This document shows, one piece after another, positions 24,701 through 39,700 of a stretch of 64,000 nucleotides of DNA (the stretch's first letter is position 1; every line of letters begins with the position of its first letter). The DNA comes from Tridacna crocea. Lineage: Eukaryota; Mollusca; Bivalvia; Cardiida; Cardiidae. A model generated the notes under the pieces. That model ran no database searches and had not been told where the DNA came from. It saw only the letters and a list, made by a program, of their open reading frames with translations. The position numbers and the translations under genes were made by a program. The stretch spans positions 26,695,462 to 26,759,461 of the forward strand of contig OX031062.1 of NCBI GenBank assembly GCA_943736015.1, read 5' to 3'.

Positions 24701-27700
24701 ATAAAGAGATTGTCGTCTCCTAGCTGAAAGCTACGTTGATGCTAGTAAGAATTGCCTTAGGCAACTTAGACAAAATAGAGCTGTTCCCATCTTTATTTCC
24801 CGTTTGCAGTTGATAAACACTTATAGTGTTAGTCCAAGAACGGATACATGGGATGAAGCAAACACATTTGATGGATATGAAAGCATAGTCCTGAGAGGTT
24901 GTGAAGAAAGGTACTTTATTCCGATGTGCACATTGGATGGTAGGGCAGAAGCGATATAGTTACTGTATGTGGAAAGAATTGGGTATTTCACCATGCAGTT
25001 TTTCACTTATGTTTCTAAGTATTGCCTCCCTTTTGAAGATAAATGACGACAAGCAGGCGTCCACTGTTAAGGATACTACTTTTTATATTCTTCAGAGCAA
25101 TGTGAACGTCGTTATATTAGCTCACCTGACGCGGATGGTGTAAGTGTCAGTATTAAAGACTTTGAGGATGATGTTGAAAGCCTATTGAGCGGAGAAGAGG
25201 TGCCAATTCCTAAAGTGAACAACGAGTCGGTTTATACGATCACATTGAACCCAGCTGAAGTTGTCATGGATTTTGTTATCACTTTAAGCAACATTGAGTC
25301 AGCAACTGTGGACTTCACACGAGAAGGAGAAGAGGAACCAATTTCGAGGGTAACTTAGTAAAACTTTTTTTTGCCACAGTGACAAAAAATAGTGATTTAT
25401 TTCATTATTTAATCTTTTATTAACAATTATAGTGAATTTTCTGTAAACAAAGGGGAGTAGCAACAATTCTGATATTCTATTTCATGTTTTACTTTTAGAT
25501 GTGGTACCTTTAATAATATGACAAATTGTAACAATTTTGATTTAAAGATATTCATGTAATATCGATTGAGAAATAAGTTCTTACAACCTACACTAATCTG
25601 TCACGATTCTGCTTCCTGGGAAGTACACCAGTACTTGTGCCGAGTGTGTAGGCCAATGAAAATCTCAAGTTGACACCCGCTTCTGGGTTTCGAACTTGAG
25701 GTGTTATGGTTACAAGGCCGACGTTCTACCTCACAACGACGGACACCACACAAAGGTTTGCTAGTAACAAGTTTACTCGTATGCGTTAGAAAACTCTAAA
25801 GAAAATGGCCAGCAACCCAATTCTATGCAGCACTTATACATTCTTTTTATTTCCAATGCAATAAAACAATGGTACGGATTTGCATCTACCAACAGAATCT
25901 ACAGCTTCTTCTCTGTATCTCAATTATTTGCCATTTCGAGAATAGTGAAAGTTTTGGAGAGGGTATCCGAAGTTGAACTATATTAGATATGTTATCGTCA
26001 GTTTTGTTGTATTCCAGGATATTAATGTCCGTGAAGAGCCTTCACCGATAAACGCATTGTCGCCCGAAATTTCTGGTGAACCAGTCCAATTAATTGAAAT
26101 ACGCAATATTGTGCCAACAGAAGGTCTTCCGGACGATGTAATTCCCACAGTAACTGTCGTATCTTTCACATTGTGTAAGAAGCCCAAAGGTAATGTTATA
26201 TTCTACTGTTTGAGGGTAGTGTTTAGTCGCATGTAATTGGAAACTTTGTGGCATATTTCAAATTTCCGACTGAAAAGTGGAACATTTATATCAGACTGAG
26301 TGTCTCTGTGTAACACTTAAAATACTTTTTGGTTGGTTCCAGATAGAATTTTTTTCACTAAATGAGTGCAGTGATATTAAATTGGGCTTGCCTTTGGCGA
26401 GCTTAACGACACATTTTGGTAGATGAGTTTAAAAAGGGGTTACCTTTGTACTGTCTCAAACCTTTGAAAGATAAGAAAATTTGAAATTGCTGAATTACTT
26501 TGAAAGCAATGGAGGTTATATGATAAGCTACCTTTTTCTGTGTGTTTGATTGTGTGTGTTTTCGACAGTTTTATGATTTGGGCAAATACCAATTTTCAAA
26601 AAGCAGTGGTCCCCCAATTTGGGTGTAATTTATTAGCATTTGTTCATTCTGTAGCTTCTTACCAAATAGGGCTCTTTCCTGTAGCGTTGTTCCGTTGACA
26701 ACAGTTGACAGAAAGCTTAATCGTCCGACTATGTGGTAATGTCGTAGTAAATTAGACGTTTACCCTTTTGCCAATAAATATATCACTTGTTGGTCGTTGT
26801 CCTTTTTGTTGGTCTTGCATACAATACAGCCTTGATGCAATTGTTTGATTTTAAGAAATCAGGTAGGATGTGTATCAGAGATCAGACTGCACGTACTGTT
26901 AATTCTGAACTGCATCTGCATCATTCACAAAACTGAATTATGTCACTAATGGTGGATAAAGTGTAACAATGTAAGCGTTACTTGTTATAAGAGGCCGTTA
27001 TCAGTGTTCTTGTTCTGATAGCAGTAAGCTCAGCTAACACGGATATAAAGATATTGTAGTCATAATTTCGAGTAATGGCATTTATTGCTATAACTGCAAT
27101 TGGACTACCTTCCACTGAATGCTCATCAGCTGAGTGTGATTGGACATTCATTTTCTCACTTACAGAAACTGAAGTGTCAAGCAGTGGTAAACCATCACTA
27201 TCTGAAGGAAGTACCCTAGGAAAGTCTTCTTCGCCTGAAGGACGTACAACTAAATTGACAGCATCATCAGGATCACAAACCCAGCCAAGTTCAAAAAGTG
27301 AAGGGACATCTGGACCATCGACCTCTGGTCCAGCAGCACCTCCAGGTGCAACCACTGTAGGCCCCCCTGCCACATCTGCAATACTTACCCCTGGCAAATC
27401 TCCCTCTCTCAGTGGAAGAACTTCAGCACCAACAACACAACCCAGTAAGAAGCATTTTTGATAGTTGTATCATAATCATACTGCTATCGCGAAAAACTGA
27501 AGTTTATTCAAAGTGACCAAGTACCCAGTAAAGGGGTTTGGATATAGATTGATGCACAGAAAAAGATTTCCTGTTGAAAGAAATCGACATTTGATGCATT
27601 TCGTCGTAATCATGCACAGTTAAAGATATGGTTAAGGTTTAGACGGAGATCGAAAGTGATAGAGTCAAGTCCTGACCTCGATTTCAGTCTTTCTTTGTAA

Positions 27701-30700
27701 TAATTCACAACGGACGTCCATGTAAGTTATAATTGAGAGATTTCTTGGTAACGATCTTGCAAGATTACTTGGTAATGTTTATCTGTTTACTTGGGTGTCT
27801 TGTTAAGGTGTTTTTGGGATAAGACCTCTACGACTATTCATACAAAGTCGGAAGAATAAGAAATGTGTTGTATAAAACTGGCTTGCTTACGGTTAATCAG
27901 GTAGATTATGCCACGATTTTGTGAAGTCAAAATCGATGTCATGATATTGCCGAGGTTGCATCAGATTTTACAGGAATAATCAAGAAAATTGCTAAATGAG
28001 GGTTGCATGTAGTAATGCATAACTGTAGGAAATAAAGAGATTGTCGTCTCCTAGCTGAAAGCTACGTTGATGCTAGTAAGAATTGCCTTAGGCAACTTAG
28101 ACAAAATAGAGCTGTTCCCATCTTTATTTCCCGTTTGCAGTTGATAAACACTTATAGTGTTAGTCCAAGAACGGATACATGGGATGAAGCAAACACATTT
28201 GATGGATATGAAAGCATAGTCCTGAGAGGTTGTGAAGAAAGGTACTTTATTCCGATGTGCACATTGGATGGTAGGGCAGAAGCGATATAGTTACTGTATG
28301 TGGAAAGAATTGGGTATTTCACCATGCAGTTTTTCACTTATGTTTCTAAGTATTGCCTCCCTTTTGAAGATAAATGACGACAAGCAGGCGTCCACTGTTA
28401 AGGATACTACTTTTTATATTCTTCAGAGCAATGTGAACGTCGTTATATTAGCTCACCTGACGCGGATGGTGTAAGTGTCAGTATTAAAGACTTTGAGGAT
28501 GATGTTGAAAGCCTATTGAGCGGAGAAGAGGTGCCAATTCCTAAAGTGAACAACGAGTCGGTTTATACGATCACATTGAACCCAGCTGAAGTTGTCATGG
28601 ATTTTGTTATCACTTTAAGCAACATTGAGTCAGCAACTGTGGACTTCACACGAGAAGGAGAAGAGGAACCAATTTCGAGGGTAACTTAGTAAAACTTTTT
28701 TTTGCCACAGTGACAAAAAATAGTGATTTATTTCATTATTTAATCTTTTATTAACAATTATAGTGAATTTTCTGTAAACAAAGGGGAGTAGCAACAATTC
28801 TGATATTCTATTTCATGTTTTACTTTTAGATGTGGTACCTTTAATAATATGACAAATTGTAACAATTTTGATTTAAAGATATTCATGTAATATCGATTGA
28901 GAAATAAGTTCTTACAACCTACACTAATCTGTCACGATTCTGCTTCCTGGGAAGTACACCAGTACTTGTGCCGAGTGTGTAGGCCAATGAAAATCTCAAG
29001 TTGACACCCGCTTCTGGGTTTCGAACTTGAGGTGTTATGGTTACAAGGCCGACGTTCTACCTCACAACGACGGACACCACACAAAGGTTTGCTAGTAACA
29101 AGTTTACTCGTATGCGTTAGAAAACTCTAAAGAAAATGGCCAGCAACCCAATTCTATGCAGCACTTATACATTCTTTTTATTTCCAATGCAATAAAACAA
29201 TGGTACGGATTTGCATCTACCAACAGAATCTACAGCTTCTTCTCTGTATCTCAATTATTTGCCATTTCGAGAATAGTGAAAGTTTTGGAGAGGGTATCCG
29301 AAGTTGAACTATATTAGATATGTTATCGTCAGTTTTGTTGTATTCCAGGATATTAATGTCCGTGAAGAGCCTTCACCGATAAACGCATTGTCGCCCGAAA
29401 TTTCTGGTGAACCAGTCCAATTAATTGAAATACGCAATATTGTGCCAACAGAAGGTCTTCCGGACGATGTAATTCCCACAGTAACTGTCGTATCTTTCAC
29501 ATTGTGTAAGAAGCCCAAAGGTAATGTTATATTCTACTGTTTGAGGGTAGTGTTTAGTCGCATGTAATTGGAAACTTTGTGGCATATTTCAAATTTCCGA
29601 CTGAAAAGTGGAACATTTATATCAGACTGAGTGTCTCTGTGTAACACTTAAAATACTTTTTGGTTGGTTCCAGATAGAATTTTTTTCACTAAATGAGTGC
29701 AGTGATATTAAATTGGGCTTGCCTTTGGCGAGCTTAACGACACATTTTGGTAGATGAGTTTAAAAAGGGGTTACCTTTGTACTGTCTCAAACCTTTGAAA
29801 GATAAGAAAATTTGAAATTGCTGAATTACTTTGAAAGCAATGGAGGTTATATGATAAGCTACCTTTTTCTGTGTGTTTGATTGTGTGTGTTTTCGACAGT
29901 TTTATGATTTGGGCAAATACCAATTTTCAAAAAGCAGTGGTCCCCCAATTTGGGTGTAATTTATTAGCATTTGTTCATTCTGTAGCTTCTTACCAAATAG
30001 GGCTCTTTCCTGTAGCGTTGTTCCGTTGACAACAGTTGACAGAAAGCTTAATCGTCCGACTATGTGGTAATGTCGTAGTAAATTAGACGTTTACCCTTTT
30101 GCCAATAAATATATCACTTGTTGGTCGTTGTCCTTTTTGTTGGTCTTGCATACAATACAGCCTTGATGCAATTGTTTGATTTTAAGAAATCAGGTAGGAT
30201 GTGTATCAGAGATCAGACTGCACGTACTGTTAATTCTGAACTGCATCTGCATCATTCACAAAACTGAATTATGTCACTAATGGTGGATAAAGTGTAACAA
30301 TGTAAGCGTTACTTGTTATAAGAGGCCGTTATCAGTGTTCTTGTTCTGATAGCAGTAAGCTCAGCTAACACGGATATAAAGATATTGTAGTCATAATTTC
30401 GAGTAATGGCATTTATTGCTATAACTGCAATTGGACTACCTTCCACTGAATGCTCATCAGCTGAGTGTGATTGGACATTCATTTTCTCACTTACAGAAAC
30501 TGAAGTGTCAAGCAGTGGTAAACCATCACTATCTGAAGGAAGTACCCTAGGAAAGTCTTCTTCGCCTGAAGGACGTACAACTAAATTGACAGCATCATCA
30601 GGATCACAAACCCAGCCAAGTTCAAAAAGTGAAGGGACATCTGGACCATCGACCTCTGGTCCAGCAGCACCTCCAGGTGCAACCACTGTAGGCCCCCCTG

Positions 30701-33700
30701 CCACATCTGCAATACTTACCCCTGGCAAATCTCCCTCTCTCAGTGGAAGAACTTCAGCACCAACAACACAACCCAGTAAGAAGCATTTTTGATAGTTGTA
30801 TCATAATCATACTGCTATCGCGAAAATTGAAGTTTATTCAAAGTGACCAAGTACCCAGTAAAGGGGTTTGGATATAGATTGATGCACAGAAAAAGATTTC
30901 CTGTTGAAAGAAATCGACATTTGATGCATTTCGTCGTAATCATGCACAGTTAAAGATATGGTTAAGGTTTAGACGGAGATCCAAAGTGATAGAGTCAAGT
31001 CCTGACCTCGATTTCAGTCTTTCTTTGTAATAATTCACAACGGACGTCCATGTAAGTTATAATTGAGAGATTTCTTAGTAACGATCTTGCAAGATTACTT
31101 GGTAATGTTTATCTGTTTACTTGGGTGTCTTGTTAAGGTGTTTTTGGGATAAGACCTCTACGACTATTCATACAAAGTCGGAAGAATAAGAAATGTGTTG
31201 TATAAAACTGGCTTGCTTACGGTTAATCAGGTAGATTATGCCACGATTTTGTGAAGTCAAAATCGATGTCATGATATTGCCGAGGTTGCATCAGATTTTA
31301 CAGGAATAATCAAGAAAATTGCTAAATGAGGGTTGCATGTAGTAATGCATAACTGTAGGAAATAAAGAGATTGTCGTCTCCTAGCTGAAAGCTACGTTGA
31401 TGCTAGTAAGAATTGCCTTAGGCAACTTAGACAAAATAGAGCTGTTCCCATCTTTATTTCCCGTTTGCAGTTGATAAACACTTATAGTGTTAGTCCAAGA
31501 ACGGATACATGGGATGAAGCAAACACATTTGATGGATATGAAAGCATAGTCCTGAGAGGTTGTGAAGAAAGGTACTTTATTCCGATGTGCACATTGGATG
31601 GTAGGGCAGAAGCGATATAGTTACTGTATGTGGAAAGAATTGGGTATTTCACCATGCAGTTTTTCACTTATGTTTCTAAGTATTGCCTCCCTTTTGAAGA
31701 TAAATGACGACAAGCAGGCGTCCACTGTTAAGGATACTACTTTTTATATTCTTCAGAGCAATGTGAACGTCGTTATATTAGCTCACCTGACGCGGATGGT
31801 GTAAGTGTCAGTATTAAAGACTTTGAGGATGATGTTGAAAGCCTATTGAGCGGAGAAGAGGTGCCAATTCCTAAAGTGAACAACGAGTCGGTTTATACGA
31901 TCACATTGAACCCAGCTGAAGTTGTCATGGATTTTGTTATCACTTTAAGCAACATTGAGTCAGCAACTGTGGACTTCACACGAGAAGGAGAAGAGGAACC
32001 AATTTCGAGGGTAACTTAGTAAAACTTTTTTTTGCCACAGTGACAAAAAATAGTGATTTATTTCATTATTTAATCTTTTATTAACAATTATAGTGAATTT
32101 TCTGTAAACAAAGGGGAGTAGCAACAATTCTGATATTCTATTTCATGTTTTACTTTTAGATGTGGTACCTTTAATAATATGACAAATTGTAACAATTTTG
32201 ATTTAAAGATATTCATGTAATATCGATTGAGAAATAAGTTCTTACAACCTACACTAATCTGTCACGATTCTGCTTCCTGGGAAGTACACCAGTACTTGTG
32301 CCGAGTGTGTAGGCCAATGAAAATCTCAAGTTGACACCCGCTTCTGGGTTTCGAACTTGAGGTGTTATGGTTACAAGGCCGACGTTCTACCTCACAACGA
32401 CGGACACCACACAAAGGTTTGCTAGTAACAAGTTAACTCGTATGCGTTAGAAAACTCTAAAGAAAATGGCCAGCAACCCAATTCTATGCAGCACTTATAC
32501 ATTCTTTTTATTTCCAATGCAATAAAACAATGGTACGGATTTGCATCTACCAACAGAATCTACAGCTTCTTCTCTGTATCTCAATTATTTGCCATTTCGA
32601 GAATAGTGAAAGTTTTGGAGAGGGTATCCGAAGTTGAACTATATTAGATATGTTATCGTCAGTTTTGTTGTATTCCAGGATATTAATGTCCGTGAAGAGC
32701 CTTCACCGATAAACGCATTGTCGCCCGAAATTTCTGGTGAACCAGTCCAATTAATTGAAATACGCAATATTGTGCCAACAGAAGGTCTTCCGGACGATGT
32801 AATTCCCACAGTAACTGTCGTATCTTTCACATTGTGTAAGAAGCCCAAAGGTAATGTTATATTCTACTGTTTGAGGGTAGTGTTTAGTCGCATGTAATTG
32901 GAAACTTTGTGGCATATTTCAAATTTCCGACTGAAAAGTGGAACATTTATATCAGACTGAGTGTCTCTGTGTAACACTTAAAATACTTTTTGGTTGGTTC
33001 CAGATAGAATTTTTTTCACTAAATGAGTGCAGTGATATTAAATTGGGCTTGCCTTTGGCGAGCTTAACGACACATTTTGGTAGATGAGTTTAAAAAGGGG
33101 TTACCTTTGTACTGTCTCAAACCTTTGAAAGATAAGAAAATTTGAAATTGCTTAATTACTTTGAAAGCAATGGAGGTTATATGATAAGCTACCTTTTTCT
33201 GTGTGTTTGATTGTGTGTGTTTTCGACAGTTTTATGATTTGGGCAAATACCAATTTTCAAAAAGCAGTGGTCCCCCAATTTGGGTGTAATTTATTAGCAT
33301 TTGTTCATTCTGTAGCTTCTTACCAAATAGGGCTCTTTCCTGTAGCGTTGTTCCGTTGACAACAGTTGACAGAAAGCTTAATCGTCCGACTATGTGGTAA
33401 TGTCGTAGTAAATTAGACGTTTACCCTTTTGCCAATAAATATATCACTTGTTGGTCGTTGTCCTTTTTGTTGGTCTTGCATACAATACAGCCTTGATGCA
33501 ATTGTTTGATTTTAAGAAATCAGGTAGGATGTGTATCAGAGATCAGACTGCACGTACTGTTAATTCTGAACTGCATCTGCATCATTCACAAAACTGAATT
33601 ATGTCACTAATGGTGGATAAAGTGTAACAATGTAAGCGTTACTTGTTATAAGAGGCCGTTATCAGTGTTCTTGTTCTGATAGCAGTAAGCTCAGCTAACA

Positions 33701-36700
33701 CGGATATAAAGATATTGTAGTCATAATTTCGAGTAATGGCATTTATTGCTATAACTGCAATTGGACTACCTTCCACTGAATGCTCATCAGCTGAGTGTGA
33801 TTGGACATTCATTTTCTCACTTACAGAAACTGAAGTGTCAAGCAGTGGTAAACCATCACTATCTGAAGGAAGTACCCTAGGAAAGTCTTCTTCGCCTGAA
33901 GGACGTACAACTAAATTGACAGCATCATCAGGATCACAAACCCAGCCAAGTTCAAAAAGTGAAGGGACATCTGGACCATCGACCTCTGGTCCAGCAGCAC
34001 CTCCAGGTGCAACCACTGTAGGCCCCCCTGCCACATCTGCAATACTTACCCCTGGCAAATCTCCCTCTCTCAGTGGAAGAACTTCAGCACCAACAACACA
34101 ACCCAGTAAGAAGCATTTTTGATAGTTGTATCATAATCATACTGCTATCGCGAAAATTGAAGTTTATTCAAAGTGACCAAGTACCCAGTAAAGGGGTTTG
34201 GATATAGATTGATGCACAGAAAAAGATTTCCTGTTGAAAGAAATCGACATTTGATGCATTTCGTCGTAATCATGCACAGTTAAAGATATGGTTAAGGTTT
34301 AGACGGAGATCCAAAGTGATAGAGTCAAGTCCTGACCTCGATTTCAGTCTTTCTTTGTAATAATTCACAACGGACGTCCATGTAAGTTATAATTGAGAGA
34401 TTTCTTAGTAACGATCTTGCAAGATTACTTGGTAATGTTTATCTGTTTATTTGGGTGTCTTGTTAAGGTGTTTTTAGGATAAGACCTCTACGACTATTCA
34501 TACAAAGTCGGAAGAATAAGAAATGTGTTGTATAAAACTGGCTTGCTTACGGTTAATCAGGTAGATTATGCCACGATTTTGTGAAGTCAAAATCGATGTC
34601 ATGATATTGCCGAGGTTGCATCAGATTTTACAGGAATAATCAAGAAAATTGCTAAATGAGGGTTGCATGTAGTAATGCATAACTGTAGGAAATAAAGAGA
34701 TTGTCGTCTCCTAGCTGAAAGCTACGTTGATGCTAGTAAGAATTGCCTTAGGCAACTTAGACAAAATAGAGCTGTTCCCATCTTTATTTCCCGTTTGCAG
34801 TTGATAAACACTTATAGTGTTAGTCCAAGAACGGATACATGGGATGAAGCAAACACATTTGATGGATATGAAAGCATAGTCCTGAGAGGTTGTGAAGAAA
34901 GGTACTTTATTCCGATGTGCACATTGGATGGTAGGGCAGAAGCGATATAGTTACTGTATGTGGAAAGAATTGGGTATTTCACCATGCAGTTTTTCACTTA
35001 TGTTTCTAAGTATTGCCTCCCTTTTGAAGATAAATGACGACAAGCAGGCGTCCACTGTTAAGGATACTACTTTTTATATTCTTCAGAGCAATGTGAACGT
35101 CGTTATATTAGCTCACCTGACGCGGATGGTGTAAGTGTCAGTATTAAAGACTTTGAGGATGATGTTGAAAGCCTATTGAGCGGAGAAGAGGTGCCAATTC
35201 CTAAAGTGAACAACGAGTCGGTTTATACGATCACATTGAACCCAGCTGAAGTTGTCATGGATTTTGTTATCACTTTAAGCAACATTGAGTCAGCAACTGT
35301 GGACTTCACACGAGAAGGAGAAGAGGAACCAATTTCGAGGGTAACTTAGTAAAACTTTTTTTTGCCACAGTGACAAAAAATAGTGATTTATTTCATTATT
35401 TAATCTTTTATTAACAATTATAGTGAATTTTCTGTAAACAAAGGGGAGTAGCAACAATTCTGATATTCTATTTCATGTTTTACTTTTAGATGTGGTACCT
35501 TTAATAATATGACAAATTGTAACAATTTTGATTTAAAGATATTCATGTAATATCGATTGAGAAATAAGTTCTTACAACCTACACTAATCTGTCACGATTC
35601 TGCTTCCTGGGAAGTACACCAGTACTTGTGCCGAGTGTGTAGGCCAATGAAAATCTCAAGTTGACACCCGCTTCTGGGTTTCGAACTTGAGGTGTTATGG
35701 TTACAAGGCCGACGTTCTACCTCACAACGACGGACACCACACAAAGGTTTGCTAGTAACAAGTTTACTCGTATGCGTTAGAAAACTCTAAAGAAAATGGC
35801 CAGCAACCCAATTCTATGCAGCACTTATACATTCTTTTTATTTCCAATGCAATAAAACAATGGTACGGATTTGCATCTACCAACAGAATCTACAGCTTCT
35901 TCTCTGTATCTCAATTATTTGCCATTTCGAGAATAGTGAAAGTTTTGGAGAGGGTATCCGAAGTTGAACTATATTAGATATGTTATCGTCAGTTTTGTTG
36001 TATTCCAGGATATTAATGTCCGTGAAGAGCCTTCACCGATAAACGCATTGTCGCCCGAAATTTCTGGTGAACCAGTCCAATTAATTGAAATACGCAATAT
36101 TGTGCCAACAGAAGGTCTTCCGGACGATGTAATTCCCACAGTAACTGTCGTATCTTTCACATTGTGTAAGAAGCCCAAAGGTAATGTTATATTCTACTGT
36201 TTGAGGGTAGTGTTTAGTCGCATGTAATTGGAAACTTTGTGGCATATTTCAAATTTCCGACTGAAAAGTGGAACATTTATATCAGACTGAGTGTCTCTGT
36301 GTAACACTTAAAATACTTTTTGGTTGGTTCCAGATAGAATTTTTTTCACTAAATGAGTGCAGTGATATTAAATTGGGCTTGCCTTTGGCGAGCTTAACGA
36401 CACATTTTGGTAGATGAGTTTAAAAAGGGGTTACCTTTGTACTGTCTCAAACCTTTGAAAGATAAGAAAATTTGAAATTGCTGAATTACTTTGAAAGCAA
36501 TGGAGGTTATATGATAAGCTACCTTTTTCTGTGTGTTTGATTGTGTGTGTTTTCGACAGTTTTATGATTTGGGCAAATACCAATTTTCAAAAAGCAGTGG
36601 TCCCCCAATTTGGGTGTAATTTATTAGCATTTGTTCATTCTGTAGCTTCTTACCAAATAGGGCTCTTTCCTGTAGCGTTGTTCCGTTGACAACAGTTGAC

Positions 36701-39700
36701 AGAAAGCTTAATCGTCCGACTATGTGGTAATGTCGTAGTAAATTAGACGTTTACCCTTTTGCCAATAAATATATCACTTGTTGGTCGTTGTCCTTTTTGT
36801 TGGTCTTGCATACAATACAGCCTTGATGCAATTGTTTGATTTTAAGAAATCAGGTAGGATTTGTATCAGAGATCAGACTGCACGTACTGTTAATTCTGAA
36901 CTGCATCTGCATCATTCACAAAACTGAATTATGTCACTAATGGTGGATAAAGTGTAACAATGTAAGCGTTACTTGTTATAAGAGGCCGTTATCAGTGTTC
37001 TTGTTCTGATAGCAGTAAGCTCAGCTAACACGGATATAAAGATATTGTAGTCATAATTTCGAGTAATGGCATTTATTGCTATAACTGCAATTGGACTACC
37101 TTCCACTGAATGCTCATCAGCTGAGTGTGATTGGACATTCATTTTCTCACTTACAGAAACTGAAGTGTCAAGCAGTGGTAAACCATCACTATCTGAAGGA
37201 AGTACCCTAGGAAAGTCTTCTTCGCCTGAAGGACGTACAACTAAATTGACAGCATCATCAGGATCACAAACCCAGCCAAGTTCAAAAAGTGAAGGGACAT
37301 CTGGACCATCGACCTCTGGTCCAGCAGCACCTCCAGGTGCAACCACTGTAGGCCCCCCTGCCACATCTGCAATACTTACCCCTGGCAAATCTCCCTCTCT
37401 CAGTGGAAGAACTTCAGCACCAACAACACAACCCAGTAAGAAGCATTTTTGATAGTTGTATCATAATCATACTGCTATCGCGAAAATTGAAGTTTATTCA
37501 AAGTGACCAAGTACCCAGTAAAGGGGTTTGGATATAGATTGATGCACAGAAAAAGATTTCCTGTTGAAAGAAATCGACATTTGATGCATTTCGTCGTAAT
37601 CATGCACAGTTAAAGATATGGTTAAGGTTTAGACGGAGATCCAAAGTGATAGAGTCAAGTCCTGACCTCGATTTCAGTCTTTCTTTGTAATAATTCACAA
37701 CGGACGTCCATGTAAGTTATAATTGAGAGATTTCTTAGTAACGATCTTGCAAGATTACTTGGTAATGTTTATCTGTTTACTTGGGTGTCTTGTTAAGGTG
37801 TTTTTGGGATAAGACCTCTACGACTATTCATACAAAGTCGGAAGAATAAGAAATGTGTTGTATAAAACTGGCTTGCTTACGGTTAATCAGGTAGATTATG
37901 CCACGATTTTGTGAAGTCAAAATCGATGTCATGATATTGCCGAGGTTGCATCAGATTTTACAGGAATAATCAAGAAAATTGCTAAATGAGGGTTGCATGT
38001 AGTAATGCATAACTGTAGGAAATAAAGAGATTGTCGTCTCCTAGCTGAAAGCTACGTTGATGCTAGTAAGAATTGCCTTAGGCAACTTAGACAAAATAGA
38101 GCTGTTCCCATCTTTATTTCCCGTTTGCAGTTGATAAACACTTATAGTGTTAGTCCAAGAACGGATACATGGGATGAAGCAAACACATTTGATGGATATG
38201 AAAGCATAGTCCTGAGAGGTTGTGAAGAAAGGTACTTTATTCCGATGTGCACATTGGATGGTAGGGCAGAAGCGATATAGTTACTGTATGTGGAAAGAAT
38301 TGGGTATTTCACCATGCAGTTTTTCACTTATGTTTCTAAGTATTGCCTCCCTTTTGAAGATAAATGACGACAAGCAGGCGTCCACTGTTAAGGATACTAC
38401 TTTTTATATTCTTCAGAGCAATGTGAACGTCGTTATATTAGCTCACCTGACGCGGATGGTGTAAGTGTCAGTATTAAAGACTTTGAGGATGATGTTGAAA
38501 GCCTATTGAGCGGAGAAGAGGTGCCAATTCCTAAAGTGAACAACGAGTCGGTTTATACGATCACATTGAACCCAGCTGAAGTTGTCATGGATTTTGTTAT
38601 CACTTTAAGCAACATTGAGTCAGCAACTGTGGACTTCACACGAGAAGGAGAAGAGGAACCAATTTCGAGGGTAACTTAGTAAAACTTTTTTTTGCCACAG
38701 TGACAAAAAATAGTGATTTATTTCATTATTTAATCTTTTATTAACAATTATAGTGAATTTTCTGTAAACAAAGGGGAGTAGCAACAATTCTGATATTCTA
38801 TTTCATGTTTTACTTTTAGATGTGGTACCTTTAATAATATGACAAATTGTAACAATTTTGATTTAAAGATATTCATGTAATATCGATTGAGAAATAAGTT
38901 CTTACAACCTACACTAATCTGTCACGATTCTGCTTCCTGGGAAGTACACCAGTACTTGTGCCGAGTGTGTAGGCCAATGAAAATCTCAAGTTGACACCCG
39001 CTTCTGGGTTTCGAACTTGAGGTGTTATGGTTACAAGGCCGACGTTCTACCTCACAACGACGGACACCACACAAAGGTTTGCTAGTAACAAGTTAACTCG
39101 TATGCGTTAGAAAACTCTAAAGAAAATGGCCAGCAACCCAATTCTATGCAGCACTTATACATTCTTTTTATTTCCAATGCAATAAAACAATGGTACGGAT
39201 TTGCATCTACCAACAGAATCTACAGCTTCTTCTCTGTATCTCAATTATTTGCCATTTCGAGAATAGTGAAAGTTTTGGAGAGGGTATCCGAAGTTGAACT
39301 ATATTAGATATGTTATCGTCAGTTTTGTTGTATTCCAGGATATTAATGTCCGTGAAGAGCCTTCACCGATAAACGCATTGTCGCCCGAAATTTCTGGTGA
39401 ACCAGTCCAATTAATTGAAATACGCAATATTGTGCCAACAGAAGGTCTTCCGGACGATGTAATTCCCACAGTAACTGTCGTATCTTTCACATTGTGTAAG
39501 AAGCCCAAAGGTAATGTTATATTCTACTGTTTGAGGGTAGTGTTTAGTCGCATGTAATTGGAAACTTTGTGGCATATTTCAAATTTCCGACTGAAAAGTG
39601 GAACATTTATATCAGACTGAGTGTCTCTGTGTAACACTTAAAATACTTTTTGGTTGGTTCCAGATAGAATTTTTTTCACTAAATGAGTGCAGTGATATTA

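Larger units (their letters stand above)
19985..29976. repeat. Higher-order repeat, second alpha-beta-gamma trimer (copies 7-9)
   Basis: Same length and marker order as 9993-19984. Copies 2-3 (3332-9992) are the alpha-beta part of the same pattern without gamma. Confidence 0.75.
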
